From: Lactuca virosa
Lineage: Eukaryota; Streptophyta; Magnoliopsida; Asterales; Asteraceae
Reading direction: 5' to 3'
NCBI GenBank assembly: GCA_928212115.1
Contig: CAKMRJ010005523.1
Span: forward strand, 105,241,220-105,305,219
DNA: 64,000 nt
Below, in pieces: positions 32,130 to 43,568 of the stretch (position 1 is the stretch's first letter; each line of letters starts with the position of its first letter). The translations under genes and the position numbers were made by a program. Below the pieces are notes generated by a model. The model was not told the DNA's origin. It was given only the letters and a program-made list of their open reading frames with translations, and did not search any database.

Positions 32130-33480
32130 TTCTTAAATAGGATAGTTAGTTTTGACATGTATAGTATGAGTTTCAAAATAATGTCTTAGTTTGGTAGAGG
32201 CTGTAACTAGTGCAAGTATTATTTTTTCAAGGTGGGAGCACATGGTTTCAGGATCCAAGAGACATTTACTTACATAGTAAATAGGTTGTTGACCTATGTC
32301 AGGATCCTTTGCCAGGACTACAGTAATGACATTGGATGAAGATCTTGGAGGAGTGGTTCCCCATCCAGTGGTATCACCATAAGAGGTGATGAACTTAAAC
32401 ATTTTTGAAGATCTTGGATGGTGTCTTCATGTTCTTTTTTCCATTCAAATTTCTTGTTTTTCTTCGAGATATCATAGAAAGGTTTGCACCTCTATGAAGA
32501 TGTTGATATGAATCTGTTCAAGGCTGCAACTCTTCCTATCAAGCTTTGGATATTCTTGGTTAAAGTTGGGGATTTAAGGTTTACTATAGATTTGATCTGC
32601 TCTGAACTTGCTTCTATTCCCCTCTTAGTGACCATGTAACCAAGGAACTTTCCTACCTTCATTCCAATATGGCACTTTGATGGGTTTAGCTTCATGTTGT
32701 AGTCATCTAGTATGTTGGAAGCCTATTCAAGATCCCTGATGTGATCCTCCGGTTTTTTGGATTTGACCACCATATCGTCAATATATACTTCCATGGTGTC
32801 CTCAAATTTGTCTTTGAACATTTGGTTTACTAGTCTCTGATATGTTGCACCTGCATTTTTTAAACTAAATGGCATGGCGATATAACAATACATACATGTG
32901 GGGGTTATGAAGGTGGTATCTTCTTGATTGGATGGCTCCATTTGTATTTGTGGAAATCTAGCTGGGGCATCCTTGAATATTATCAACTCATGGCCTGCTG
33001 GGGCATCTACCATAGAGTCGATTTGTGGCAAAGGGAAATGATCCTTAGGGCAATCCCTATTAAGATCCGTGTAGTCCATACATAACCGCCATTTACCGTT
33101 TTTCTTTTGTACTACCAACATGTTGGCCAACCACCTTGAAAATTTGACTTATTTAATCATTCTTCTCTTAAGAAGTTTTTCAACTTCCTCCTGGATGATT
33201 TAGTTCCTTTCAGGTACGAAATTCCTTCTCTTTTGATGTATTCGTTTGACAGAAGGACCTATATTAAGCTTGTGAGTTATAATTTCTTTGCTTATACCTT
33301 TCATATCTACGTGTCTCCATATGAAGGTTTTTCTTCTGTCTCTTTGGAACTTCACTAGGCCTTCCTCAGTTTCTTCAGGTATTGAGGATCCTATAAGTAC
33401 TTTGGCAACAGGGTTCTCAAAATTTAAGGGCACTTCTTTCACATCTTGTTCTTTTTCTTCTAATATGTCTCGTTCCATTT
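32130..33480 (-). pseudogene. Tat element reverse transcriptase and gypsy RNase H
   Basis: The open blocks read MLVVQKKNGKWRLCMDYTDL, then FPLPQIDSMVDAPAGHE. Motif A is altered to FKDAPARFPQIQM, which keeps the aspartate. Then come IAMPFSLKNAGATYQ and motif C, VYIDDMVVKS, which is intact. The thumb/connection region (NPSKCHIGMKVGKFLGY, LIGRVAALNRFIS) follows after stops. The RNase H part (PIYYVSKCLLDPET, LRHYFETHTI) is frameshifted. The upstream linker at 33478-33200 (RTFIWRHVDMKGI type) is open. Confidence 0.88.
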
Positions 33481-33639
33481 TCTTTAATTACTATGATTTT
33501 TCTCGGTATTATGGAGGGTTTCCTTGAAGTTTTATAGCATTCTTTGGATTCTTGTTGGTCATCGATGATCTCTACTATCCCCCAAGGGATAGGCATCTTG
33601 ACACATTGGTGGTATGTTGATGGTACTACTATCATGTCA

Positions 33640-34110
33640 TGGATCCAACGCTTACCTAATATAAGATTGTAGGAAGAAAAGCATCAATAAAACAAAAGTG
33701 TTGTATAGAGTTTACATCTTCGATGTAGATAGGTAGTTTGATCTCTCGGACCGTATGCTTCATTTCAGCGCTAAATCCTATCAATAATGAGGATTTTTTA
33801 ATTATCACATATTCGGGATATTCATCCTGGTCAAGGAGTCCAAGAGTACGCTGTTTACTGAGTATCCTCCATCTTCAAGGATCCTTCTGACAAATTGATT
33901 GGAGATGTAGAGAGTGATCACCAATCTGTCATGATGAGGATCTTGGACGTTCTCTCTATCCTGTTCATCGAAGGTGATTTCTTTCTCGTTTGTTATCAAT
34001 GTGTTCTTGTATGGTCTTTCTTCTTTCTCCGCATTGAATACCTTGGAATGTCTTTTGGTTGCAGAATAAGAAGTTCTATAGATATCAGAACCCGTAGACA
34101 TAACGTTAAT
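33640..34110 (-). pseudogene. Tat element protease
   Basis: The minus strand contains DPHHDRLVITLYISNQFVRR, and the active-site region then reads EDGGYSVNSVLL. Retroviral-type proteases have D-T/S-G at this point. Here the middle residue is glycine, so the site is probably dead. The Tat order (gag, protease, reverse transcriptase) fits. Confidence 0.7.
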
Positions 34111-34559
34111 TACCTTGGCATCCGAATGAGGTTCTTGCTCCTTATATTTGGATCTTTCTTTCTTTCTTCCTATGATTTATTTACGATATCATTTTCTCAT
34201 AAGATTAGCTAATTTCCTTTATAAGGGCTATACAGTCCTCAGTGATGTGGCCAAAATCCTCATGGTATGTGCACCACATAGATTTGTCTTTCCAGCCACT
34301 TGGTTTTTCTCCTTTACCTGGCCATCTTTCCTTCTCACCAATATCCTATATAACAAAGATCAGACCTGAAACATCCACATAAAAACAATAGGCAGAGATC
34401 CTGGGGAATTCATCTCCCCCCTCTCCTTCATTATCAAGGCCCTTAACCCAATGATGATTAGGTTTGGAGTATGGCTTTGGTTTATAGGATCTTTGGGCCG
34501 AGGACTCGACCTTCCTATTACGATTGTCGTATAAATTTGGGGTGTTGGTCCTCTTCTAA

Positions 34560-35500
34560 TTTATTTGTCTTCTTTTTTTCTGATGAATCTCAATGCTCTA
34601 CTTCTCACTTCACCCATTCTCCTACATGGGGTCATCACAAGATCTTTATAAAATGGAGAATCATTCTTTAGGCCCATTTTAAAAGCTTGTACGGTAATGG
34701 CCATCTCAATATTGGGAATGTTTAATGCTTCCCTGCCAAACCTGCTTACAAAATCCCTAAGGGGTTCCTTAGGATCCTAGACTACTCGATATAGATCACT
34801 AGTGATCATTTTGAATGTCCTGCCCAAAAGAGAACTGATTATTAAAAATGTTAGCTAAATGAGAAAAAGAATTAATGGAGTAAGGAGGAACATTGATGAT
34901 CCATTTTAAGGCTGATCTTGTAAGGGTTAAACCAAAACCCTTATATAAACAAGCTTCTTTTATGTGCGATGGAATGGGAATTATTTCAATTCTTTCTTTA
35001 TATTGTGTTATGTGCTCCTCAGGATATGTAGTTCCATCATTGGGTTTCATGTTGGGAGTTTGGAAGCGTTTTGGAACTTTAGTGTCTGCTAATGAGGGAG
35101 AAAATCTCAAGATCCTGTGGCCGGTAGGGGATACTTTAGGTATTGGTTGAACTACTCTTGGCATGTTTGAGATCATCCACCTTATTCGTTGAAGTTCCCT
35201 ACACATGACTGGACTTATTCCTGCATCAAGATCCACATAATTAGTATTAAAGGCATTATTTTCGAAGAGGTTATATCTTTGTTCTTATGAGTAATGAAAG
35301 TTTCTTCAAGGTTTTGGGTCACAAGATTTTCATTGTTTGTGGTTAAACCCCTAGTCGGAATAGCGGTAGATGTTATGTCTATAGTCTCCCAATGATTTGA
35401 GGATCGTGTGCTGTCAAAATTTAGGATCTTGGGTTGCAATATCGAGGGTGCTAATTCTTGAGGTTTACAGATCTCTACTCTTATTCTTTCCATTTATTTA
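34560..35500 (-). pseudogene. Tat element gag
   Basis: The open minus-strand block reads MKPNDGTTYPEEHITQYKER, then KEACLYKGFGLTLTRSALKW and PPYSINSFSHLANIFNNQFS. This is the retrotransposon gag core of Tat elements. After a frameshift it continues as RDFVSRFGREALNIPNIEMA and DLVMTPCRRMGEVRSRAL near 34760-34580. The N-terminal part at 35493-35215 is in another frame. The start cannot be fixed. Confidence 0.85.
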
Positions 35501-35795
35501 ACCAATGTTTTGTTGTCCTCCTGTTTTTGACTTACTTGTTGCTTCAACATATTGACCATGGAGAAGATTTCGTTGTTGGACATCAAGACGGGAGGATCAT
35601 GGACCCCACGGATCCTAGGTTTCCATTGATAGTGACCGGAAAGGTGCTCTTCTTAGAGGCATCATAGGTTTTCTTCTGACCAGGAGGTCCACTTAGAGGC
35701 GGTTGAATATTTGTAGAAGAAATGGGAGGAATACAAGTAGAAGAAAAGGTTAACTATGTAGACATGATTTTTCAGAATTATGAACACCATGGTCC

Positions 35796-35811
35796 CATGG
35801 ATAGCGCCAAA
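35796..35811 (-). other. Tat element primer binding site
   Basis: On the minus strand, TTTGGCGCTATCCATGG follows the 5' LTR. TGGCGC-type sites are usual in Tat elements. I do not assign the tRNA. Confidence 0.6.
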
Positions 35812-36331
35812 TTATTTGATTGAAAAATGATCAAGTGAATATCAACCAAATACTATGAGATAATGTGGTGTTGCAATCAATTTGAATGTGAAAACGAAAT
35901 GAAAGTGACACAAGTGATCTTACAAGCAAAGCCCTTGATCCTTGCTAGGATCTACGACTTAAAACCTTGGGAGGTGATAATGATCACCTTCCATCTTATT
36001 AATCACAATGTAAATTATAGAAATATGTTTGAAAGTATGAGTAGAAGTGATCCAGTAGCTCTATATGTGTCTTTATGTAATTGGTACATGTGTATTTATA
36101 GCCTAAGTTGACTAACTAAGTGTCCGATATTATCGGAATCCTGTTGAACAAGCTTTTACACGTTGCATTGACTTGGTAATTTCGGGTTTCAAGCTTTACT
36201 GGAATGATTCTTTAGTGTTGACATGTTGCCTTGACTCAGGATCCCGACTCGTTACAACATCTTTTTTGAGATCCTGACTTCTCTTTAAGACCCGAGATCC
36301 TGGACAAGTTTTGGGATCCTGACCTCTAACA
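35812..36331 (-). mobile_element. Tat element 5' LTR
   Basis: On the minus strand it begins TGTTAGAGGTCAGGATCC and ends near CATTTTTCAATCAAATAA. It aligns with the left LTR along its length, apart from the shorter middle. TTAAC follows on the plus strand at 36332-36336. Confidence 0.88.
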
Positions 36332-36793
36332 TTAACCATAAGACATTTGTTTTGTCAAATTCAAAACCAAAACTTAACTTTCTAATAAAAAACTTGGAAT
36401 CACCTAAAAGGAATTGTTTGACAATGCTTTGATTTGTTTCATGTGCATCGATTTTCCCCATCAATTAAAAGGAATTATAAGTCTCGACCATAAAATTGAT
36501 TTTGACGCACATGGATTTGTTTCAGCATCACTTAAAAGGAAGTGTAATTTTCACGAACATAGATCAAACTCATGTCTGACGTTGCTTAAAACTGATTTCA
36601 AGGAAAAAGAATCGCAAACCATTTGTGACATCCCAAAATTTAGGTCTAATACTGTAGACAGTCAATTCACTGCGAACCTCTTTGTAATTTGGCCTATTCA
36701 GCTTTAATGCCTATTTTTATAATATATAGCGTCATTACATCTATTATAAGATACAAGGTGTGTGACGAGACTGCGAGGGGATAAGATCCAAAC

Positions 36794-36927
36794 TCACAAC
36801 ATGAGCAAGGATATCCCACGACGTGATGAGTCACATGGCCACCTTCCGAAGCTAGGGACGCAAATGGCAAGTCTACGGGGATAAGATCCAAACTCACGAC
36901 GTGGGCCTTATAAAACCCATGATGTGG
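36794..36927. repeat. Decayed TCACGACGTGA palindromes in the gypsy-2 5' LTR
   Basis: Four sites lie at 36794, 36816, 36894 and 36917. Two have lost their CG steps by transitions (TCACAACATGA, CCATGATGTGG) relative to the right LTR. The TATA box follows at 36945. Confidence 0.8.
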
Positions 36928-36944
36928 GGGTCCAAAATCCTTAC

Positions 36945-36952
36945 TATAAATA
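36945..36952 (+). promoter_or_regulatory. TATA box of the gypsy-2 5' LTR
   Basis: TATAAATA lies shortly after the palindromes. The right LTR reads AATAAATA at the same place. Confidence 0.6.
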
Positions 36953-38633
36953 GCAGGTCCGATTTCAGCCATTCTTACACCTAAACTTCTTTCTCCTCTC
37001 TCCTTTGCTGAAGCTATCTTGCATCCCGAGCCCCGACGACCTCGTACGCTGACCGTTTCTGCTTAGATTACATAAAATCACGCTACTAGGGTGAGTTTCA
37101 CGACCCCACTTTATAATATTTCGGGGGAAAACGCATGCTAAATATTATCTATACGTTATTATTATATTAGTATCAACGTATATAGTTATAATGACCGGGA
37201 TATAGTTATTTCGTATCTGAAAGTATACAACTATCGTAAAGTTGTTAGCATGTTATTGTTATAGTAATATACTAATGTAGATATTGAGTTATACTTAGGA
37301 TTCTATATATATGTTGTGTGCGATATAGTTCCGAAGTTATATTCGGAAGTTCTATATGTTAAAAAGTATGTTGTTATTGTTAGAGAAAACTTGGTATGTT
37401 ATATATTGTTATTAATGGTTTTATGTCAAGATAAAACTAGGAACGTTATATTTTGTTATTATTGGTTTTATGTCAACATAAAACCTGGTTTTACTTCAAG
37501 CTATAGCTGTTATACTGCCTAAATGTTATGAAGTTAGGAGTAATGTTTAAAAGCATAGTCTAGTAACTTAGGGTTTTAGACATGAAGATGATTTTGTTGT
37601 TAGAGCTATAGGAAGCCGTCGAAGTCTACATGAGTAATTGTATTCATCAACTAAGATTGGGGATCTTAGCGGAAATCCTCTGAACTGTAACCGTTAATCC
37701 CGTGTGAGCGAGGAAGTCGTGTATAATTAGTATACGTGTTGACCACCCCACTTGTGACTGTTAGCTACAGTCAACCATAAGCAAGTGACGAACTATCCTT
37801 TTACTTGTTATTGTTCCGACATTGATGAAGCGTGCGGTGTTCCTCATGGAAATCATGAGTGGGTTGTCCTCATGTAAATCATGAGTGGGTTTTCCTCATG
37901 GAAATTATGAGTGAGTTTTATCAGAGGTATTATGTCATAGCAACGGTTACAGGTTCGTGGTAGCAAATTGTTAGAAAATTATACTTTGTCGTATACAAGT
38001 ATTAAAGTTAAGTATAAGTTTCCCCCTACTTATACCCTAGGTACTACTAGTATAATAAGTAGATAATTATACCTAACACACATACTCGTATAGAATTGAA
38101 AATAGATTTATACGTAACGGTTTTACTCGTATAGAATTGAAATAAGATTTATACGTAGCAACTTTCGTTTGTATGGAATTACAAAGATTTATATTTATAA
38201 TATATGAGACTTATAGGTATATACTTATTTGGTAAGTAAACCATTATACCTAGGATATATATACTAAACGTTGGAGATACTTTCAAAACTATACTTTTGA
38301 ACGTGGAAAATGTATTCTTTTATGGAGTCAAAACCTGTGGACTCACCAACTTTATGTTGACGTATTTTAAAATGCATGTGTTTTCAGGAACTTGAAAATC
38401 TGGTATGTATTCGAACAGAAGAAGTTTTACTATTACCTTTCTGTTCATTAATAAGTATGCCATAGTCGGATATTATGTAATAGGTCATAGAAAAACAGTT
38501 ATGTAACTTTCAGTTATCAATAAAGGTATGTGTTTTCTTTAGTACTATTCAATATATGTTATATAACTGTGATACGAAGAATGACGTTACACCACCCGGT
38601 GTTTCCGCCGATGGCTGGGGGTGTGACAGAAAT

Positions 38634-38645
38634 TGGTATCAGAGC
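38634..38645 (+). other. Gypsy-2 primer binding site
   Basis: TGGTATCAGAGC lies 5 bp after the LTR end and complements the 3' end of plant initiator methionine tRNA. Confidence 0.9.
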
Positions 38646-39188
38646 TATTAACTATAGTGAACTAGTACTTTCTTAGGAAAGCACGTCTATAGTTTAGGGC
38701 TTACTCTATTAGATTTAGGTATATCCCTTAGCCTACAAATAAAAAGTATTATTAATTATTCTACCGAAGGACTACTTACGGGAGCGGTGACAAGGATAGA
38801 CATGTCGATTTGGGTTGCTGGATTTCAGAACGGCTATATGCTAAAATGATCCTGCCCTTTCGACTGTCCTGACTGGCCGGAGCCTTATCAGATAGACCTG
38901 AAGTAGCAAACAAATAGTTAAATCATGAATACAATAAATAAGAATATAGAGTCATATATAAAGACTCAGACCCGCGATGAGAATACACCTTAATACCCGG
39001 AATGTTTTTGATCTCAAGGATTCAGATCAAATATTCCAACTAAAGTTTATATGTGCGTATATCCTATCACAATTAGGTGTAGGTGCGCAACTACATTTTA
39101 TTATGATCAGATCATATGAACCATTTAATTTGGGAGTAATATTTGATAGACTAAACTCTTGATGATCCAAAATATATAGGAATTCGAC
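38646..39188 (+). other. Gypsy-2 leader
   Basis: About 540 bp between the primer binding site and the extra ORF. I see no gene. Short ORFs here (for example 38977-39162) lack recognisable features. Confidence 0.6.
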
Positions 39189-39681
39189 ATGGCACATTCA
39201 CGAGAATGGATAATCATCGAGGATACAGATGAAGAAAAGGAAGTTTCATTCCCCATGATGGTAGGCGATCCTTAATACCCTATAAATCCAACCACATTTC
39301 ATCCAATACCTTCTGACGATGGAGCACCTTTACCCTCCAACGAATGGGAAGAGAGTGAACCAATGGAAGAGAGCGAATCAATGGAGGAGACAGAATCAAT
39401 GGCATCATCTTTACCACCAATGAACACTCTTTACCATCAAGTTCCAGGAGGAGCAAAAATGAAACGCACGACACGTAAATCCATACCAATATGCAAAAGG
39501 ATTAAGAAGAATCAGAAGGCGACATCTTCAGGAAGTCATAGAGTTCAAGATGAACCTGCATGGATTGCACAAACCGTTGATAGGTGGGTGGCAGAAGAAA
39601 GAGCTGCTAAGATGTATGAGACTGGTCAATCATCTCGACCACATCTCCCACATTATTCTGAAGTTAACACTTTATCTCAAT
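39189..39681 (+). pseudogene. Extra ORF upstream of gypsy-2 gag, first half
   Basis: The frame starts ATGGCACATTCACG (MAHSREWIIIEDTDEEKE). It has one TAA near 39273 in the place of a probable glutamine codon. It continues through an acidic stretch rich in ESMEE, a basic patch (MKRTTRKSIPICKRIKKNQK) and DEPAWIAQTVDRWVAEERAA. It stops where the non-autonomous element inserted at 39681. The reading frame agrees with the second half at 43252. I know no family for it. Its place between primer binding site and gag is unusual. Confidence 0.65.
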
Positions 39682-40066
39682 TGTAGAGACCCATTTTTAT
39701 AACGAACGGTGAGTGCGGAAGAAGGATATCTCGAGATTAATCGTGTTTTTGTAAGTATGAACACCAAGAACATATTATGAGTTCATAAGAAAAGACCAAG
39801 AACAAGAGAGAATAATCATAATATTGCATGAAGAACATGGTGGGAGAGAAACTCTCCCTGGGTGGGAGAACCCACCACTTTCTCTCTCTAGAGATTACAT
39901 TGTGAGAAAAGTGTAACTCTAAGAAAAGTAAATGAGCTAGCTAAAGTAATACATGACCAACTCTCCCTTTATATAGGAGGGAGAGTATTTACACCATAAA
40001 TACAATAAAGGGAAAATACAACCTAATAAACACTCATTATTTGTGGAGCATTTCCATGCACCAACA
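39682..40066 (-). mobile_element. LARD-like element 3' LTR
   Basis: On the plus strand it runs from TGTAGAGACCC to GCACCAACA, 385 bp. Next to it, on the minus strand, TTTAGGGAGAGAAT serves as polypurine tract (40067-40080). Confidence 0.92.
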
Positions 40067-41332
40067 TTCTCTCCCTAAATGCTTACAAATTATGAGAGAT
40101 ACAATAAGTGATACAAGGCTATAATACAGTAATCCGACTAGCAAATGTGGTAATAAAATGAAATCCATTGCTGAAATGTCTCTGAAACTCTGAAGTGTCT
40201 GTGAAGTCTGAAACTGGCCATGAATCTCTGAAATGAAGGTCTTCGGCTTCAAAGCACAACCAATGAAGCAGAAAAAATAAGATCCAAATCTTCAAACTAG
40301 TCATAATCACCCGAAGAAGGAGGTCACCATGAGCAAGTAGAAGATCCAATAAAAGAAACACTTCGGCTTCAAAAGTCTGAAAAACATCTCGAGTTCTCGA
40401 AGCATAATACACCGAAATTCTTCAAAGAATAACCTGCTAAAAATGTGAAGCATCCATAAAATGGAGTCCGGATAAAAATAATGTGAGTCCAAAAACATGG
40501 TCTAGCAATGTCGAAAATTTGATCCAAGGACCAAAAATAAGTGCCACGTCACATTGCCAAAATAACCTTCGTCTTCAACATATCACAAATCCAAACTCGT
40601 TAAACCATAAGATCTGAACCGGATGCGAACACAAAATCATCCTGTGGTAGAGTCCGAATAATAAATAATTTGAATCGGAAAACATCGAGTAATGCTAAAA
40701 ATTTGATCCGTAAAGACCAAAAAGAAGTGCCACATCGCATCACTAAATAAATAATCGTCTTCAGAAGTCTTCAAAAATCCAAACTCAAACAATCATAATA
40801 ACCAAATCCGGATGATATTCTCTCCCTATTTTTGATAACCAATGACCGGATATAAAAAATCAACAAATCATCGGATGGAGAGTGTCGGATACCAAGAGCT
40901 AACAGAGAAGCTCTCCCTAGATGTATGAAGGGTCTCGATAAGAAACGAGACAGAGTAAAAGAGATACTCTTGCGGTCATGAGGAGGCGGGTGACATAGTT
41001 GCTGAAGCTATGCTGAGAATAATCTGTTGTGCCAAAAATATATCCAAATATCCAAACTGCGGTGCTGGAACACTTGAAGTGGTCTTCAATAGAGAATAAA
41101 GTCCACATGCTCAAGATACATGATTTGTCAACCAAAAATCAAGAGCGACAAGTCATAAAATCCCATAAAGTGAAGAATGCGAAACAACTTTCTTGATCAA
41201 TCGCCGTTGCGGTGCAAGCATCACAAAAATAATATGAAGTCCGACTGCGGTAGGAGTATTCTTCCAATAATAACCGGCATGAAATGAACCAATATGACAA
41301 TCCAAGGTTCGGTTGTGGCAAAAATTGGTGTT

Positions 41333-41475
41333 AAAAAAATAATTGGCGTAATAAAAAAAATTGGTTTTAATAAAAAAATAGCTAAATAAAAAAATTGGCT
41401 AAAATAAAAAAAATTGGTGTTAAAAAAAATTGGCTAAATAAAAAAATTGGTGTAAAAAAAATTTAATTAAAAAAA
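41333..41475. repeat. Degenerate AAATTGG(T/C) repeat
   Basis: Poly-A blocks alternate with TTGGTGTTA or TTGGCTAAA every 15-25 bp. It looks like slippage-amplified sequence inside the LARD-like element. Confidence 0.8.
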
Positions 41476-41547
41476 ATAATGCAGAAAAAAAATCTGAATA
41501 AAAAAAATAAAGTCTAGAAAAAAAAGGGTTTTTAAAAAAAGAAGGGA

Positions 41548-41672
41548 AAAAAAGGTGAGGGGAGGAAAAAAAATGTGGAAAGGAGGGGGGAGGAGGAGGG
41601 AAGGAAGGAAGAGGGAAGGAGGAAGGGGGGGGGGGGAGAAGGAAGAAGGAAGGTGGAGAAGGGAGGAGGGAG
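41548..41672. repeat. Homopurine tract with G12
   Basis: Almost only A and G for about 125 bp, with twelve G at 41625-41636. It could form triplex or G-quadruplex structures. On the minus strand it yields proline-, serine- and leucine-rich open frames that I regard as composition artefacts. Confidence 0.9.
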
Positions 41673-41689
41673 GACCGGAGGTAGGAGGC

Positions 41690-42120
41690 TGCGGGTGAGA
41701 GAGGTGATTTGGGTGGGAGGTGGTTGCGGTAGGAGGTGACTGCGGATCAGAGGGGAAGGTGGGGGTCTTGGGTGCGGACGAGGGAGCTGGGTGCGGATGG
41801 TGCTGGTCGCGGATGGAGCTGGCTGCAGTAGGCGATGCGGTGCAAATGAGCAAATCGGTTGCGGTGCAAGACTGTAGTGAAGCGCCTGCGGTCCGAACCG
41901 AGAAGGGAGCCTGCGTCCGAGGCTGTGGTCCGAGCTGGGAAGGATGGCTGCGGTCTGACTCCGGTTCATCAGCAAGGGAGATGGATGCGGTCCATCAGCA
42001 TTCATCCGAGGCTGCGGATAGGACCTGAGAGGACCTCGGATCAAGGCTAAAAAATGGCTGCGGGTAGGCTTTTAAGGGGACTCCGGTAGGCAGTTTTTGG
42101 CTGCGGTCCGGGGGGCTGAG
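41690..42120. repeat. Interspersed GGCTGCGGT motif region
   Basis: About fifteen variants of GGCTGCGGTC or GGATGCGGTC occur at irregular spacing in 430 bp. The region is GC-rich compared with the rest of the element. Related TGCGGT words also lie at 41059, 41209 and 41245. Confidence 0.65.
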
Positions 42121-42845
42121 AAGGGCTGAACAGGTGACGAAAAATGCTATTTTTTCATGAAAACTGGTACCGCAAAGGCCATTTATTCATATTTTAATGA
42201 GGGAATCTTTTTATAAAGCATTTTAAGTCAACATGTGGTCTTGGGAAGGCAAAAAGGAAGAGTGTGCAGGGGGTTTTAGGGGACAAAAGGTGATGGGATT
42301 TGTCATAGTCACATGATTTGTCATAGTAACAAGGACAAGTGGCTTTATGCAAACCAAAGAATTACGTCCATACATTCTTCATAAAGATCTACAGCAACAA
42401 TTTGTTTATGAACAAGAGAAGTTCATACCTTTTGGATGACAAAAGTTGCTGGGAAATGTCTTCAAGAAAGAATGCTTCAACTTTATCAATAATTAAGCCC
42501 ATAATTTTTGTGTCTTCTCATCCAAGAAAAAGAACTCCCTAGAACAATATTTTCAACAATATGGAGACCACAAAAATAATTTCTTCTCCCATTTCTTCAT
42601 TTCTTCAACAACAAAAATAATAAACTTTTAAGAACATCTTCTTCCAGCAATAAATAGAACGAACAGCAGCAGCAATAATTTATTTTAGAGTGAGAATCAC
42701 CCAGAAATAGAGCTAAGAACAAACTCATAAAAAAAATTCCGGTAAGAAACCCGAAAAAATTTTCTTGCAGAAACACGGAAAAATCACAAGATAATCACCG
42801 AACGGGAGTCGTTCCCTTGAAATAATTGTGAGATCTTCAAGGTAC

Positions 42846-42858
42846 GGCTCTGATACCA
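42846..42858 (-). other. LARD-like element primer binding site
   Basis: GGCTCTGATACCA is the reverse complement of TGGTATCAGAGCC and adjoins the right LTR. It fixes the element orientation as minus. Confidence 0.9.
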
Positions 42859-42860
42859 AT

Positions 42861-43246
42861 TGTAGAGACCCATTTTTATAACGAACGGTGAGTGCGGAAG
42901 AAGGATATCTCGAGATTAATCGTGTTTTTTGTAAGTATGAACACCAAGAACATATTATGAGTTCATAAGAAAAGACCAAGAACAAGAGAGAATAATCATA
43001 ATATTGCATGAAGAAAATGGTGGGAGAGAAACTCTCCCTGGGTGGGAGAACCCACCACTTTCTCTCTCTAGAGATTACATTGTGAGAAAAGTGTAACTCT
43101 AAGAAAAGTAAATGAGCTAGCTAAAGTAATACATGACCAACTCTCCCTTTATATAGGAGGGAGAGTATTTACACCATAAATACAATAAAGGGAAAATACA
43201 ACCTAATAAACACTCATTATTTGTGGAGCATTTCCATGCACCAACA
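42861..43246 (-). mobile_element. LARD-like element 5' LTR
   Basis: 386 bp, nearly identical to the left LTR. A TATA-like TTTATATAGGAG lies near 43148 on the plus strand. The element would be transcribed leftwards. Confidence 0.92.
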
Positions 43247-43568
43247 TCAATTGTTTGAGAAAAGTGTGAAAATTGAAGATAAGATGGAAATTGTCGAAGG
43301 GAGGGCTACTCATCTCTCTAGAAGAGTACGAAGGCTAGAAGGACAAAGGACGCGAGATCAGGAATCGGTGATGGATGTCCATCATCGTATAAATTTCGCT
43401 TATAACGACATGATTACTCACGATGCAATGATTGCAGAGTTAGAGCTCTACAATCAAACCTCAAGAAATAAAGAACGCACGGGAAGTCTTGAGCAGAGAA
43501 CTCAAGCACTTGAGGAGCGAGTGGTTAATGTCACTGACGTGCTAGGTCATCACTTAGGTTTCTGGTAG
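43247..43568 (+). pseudogene. Extra ORF upstream of gypsy-2 gag, second half
   Basis: It continues in the same frame after the target duplication (LFEKSVKIEDKMEIVEGRAT). It is rich in charged residues with heptad-like spacing (RRVRRLEGQRTRDQES, LEQRTQALEERVVNVTDV), which suggests a coiled coil. It ends at TAG 43566-43568, about 300 bp before gag. With the first half it would be roughly 265 codons, less one internal stop. No function can be stated. Confidence 0.65.

Larger units (their letters stand above)
26366..36331 (-). mobile_element. Tat-type Ty3/gypsy element, complete but decayed
   Basis: Two LTRs (26366-26963 and 35812-36331) flank minus-strand gag, protease, reverse transcriptase, RNase H, a second archaeal-type RNase H and integrase. 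The 5 bp duplication TTAAC lies at 26361-26365 and 36332-36336. The dual RNase H, the long region after integrase with an antisense ORF, and the tandem repeat there are hallmarks of the Tat lineage. LTRs differ by many substitutions and by length (598 against 520 bp), so the insertion is old. Confidence 0.92.
36624..38628 (+). mobile_element. Gypsy-2 5' LTR with divergent U3
   Basis: From about 36754 (AAGGTGTGTGACGAG) to the end GGGGGTGTGACA it matches the right LTR closely. The first 130 bp do not match the right LTR's first 477 bp, apart from a weak resemblance at the start (TGTGACATCC against TGTAACACTA). TATAAATA lies at 36945-36952. Confidence 0.8.
39682..43246 (-). mobile_element. Young non-autonomous LTR element (LARD-like), 3565 bp
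   Basis: Near-identical LTRs lie at 39682-40066 and 42861-43246, with target duplication TCAAT at 39677-39681 and 43247-43251. The primer binding site is reversed and adjoins the right LTR, so the element reads on the minus strand. There is no gag-pol; the interior is low-complexity. I see only two LTR differences (a T-run length and one C/A), so the insertion is recent. Confidence 0.93.

Noticed and set aside
30715..35667. Plus-strand ORFs of 60-105 codons inside the Tat element
   Set aside because: They are antisense to the recognised minus-strand gag, protease, reverse transcriptase and integrase and have no motifs of their own.
36337..36623. 97-codon ORF overlapping the gap between the Tat element and gypsy-2
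   Set aside because: Composition and lack of any recognised motif look like chance, and it runs into the gypsy-2 LTR.
41467..42044. Two long minus-strand ORFs rich in proline, serine and leucine
   Set aside because: They lie on the homopurine/homopyrimidine tract and overlap in different frames; the composition explains the lack of stops.
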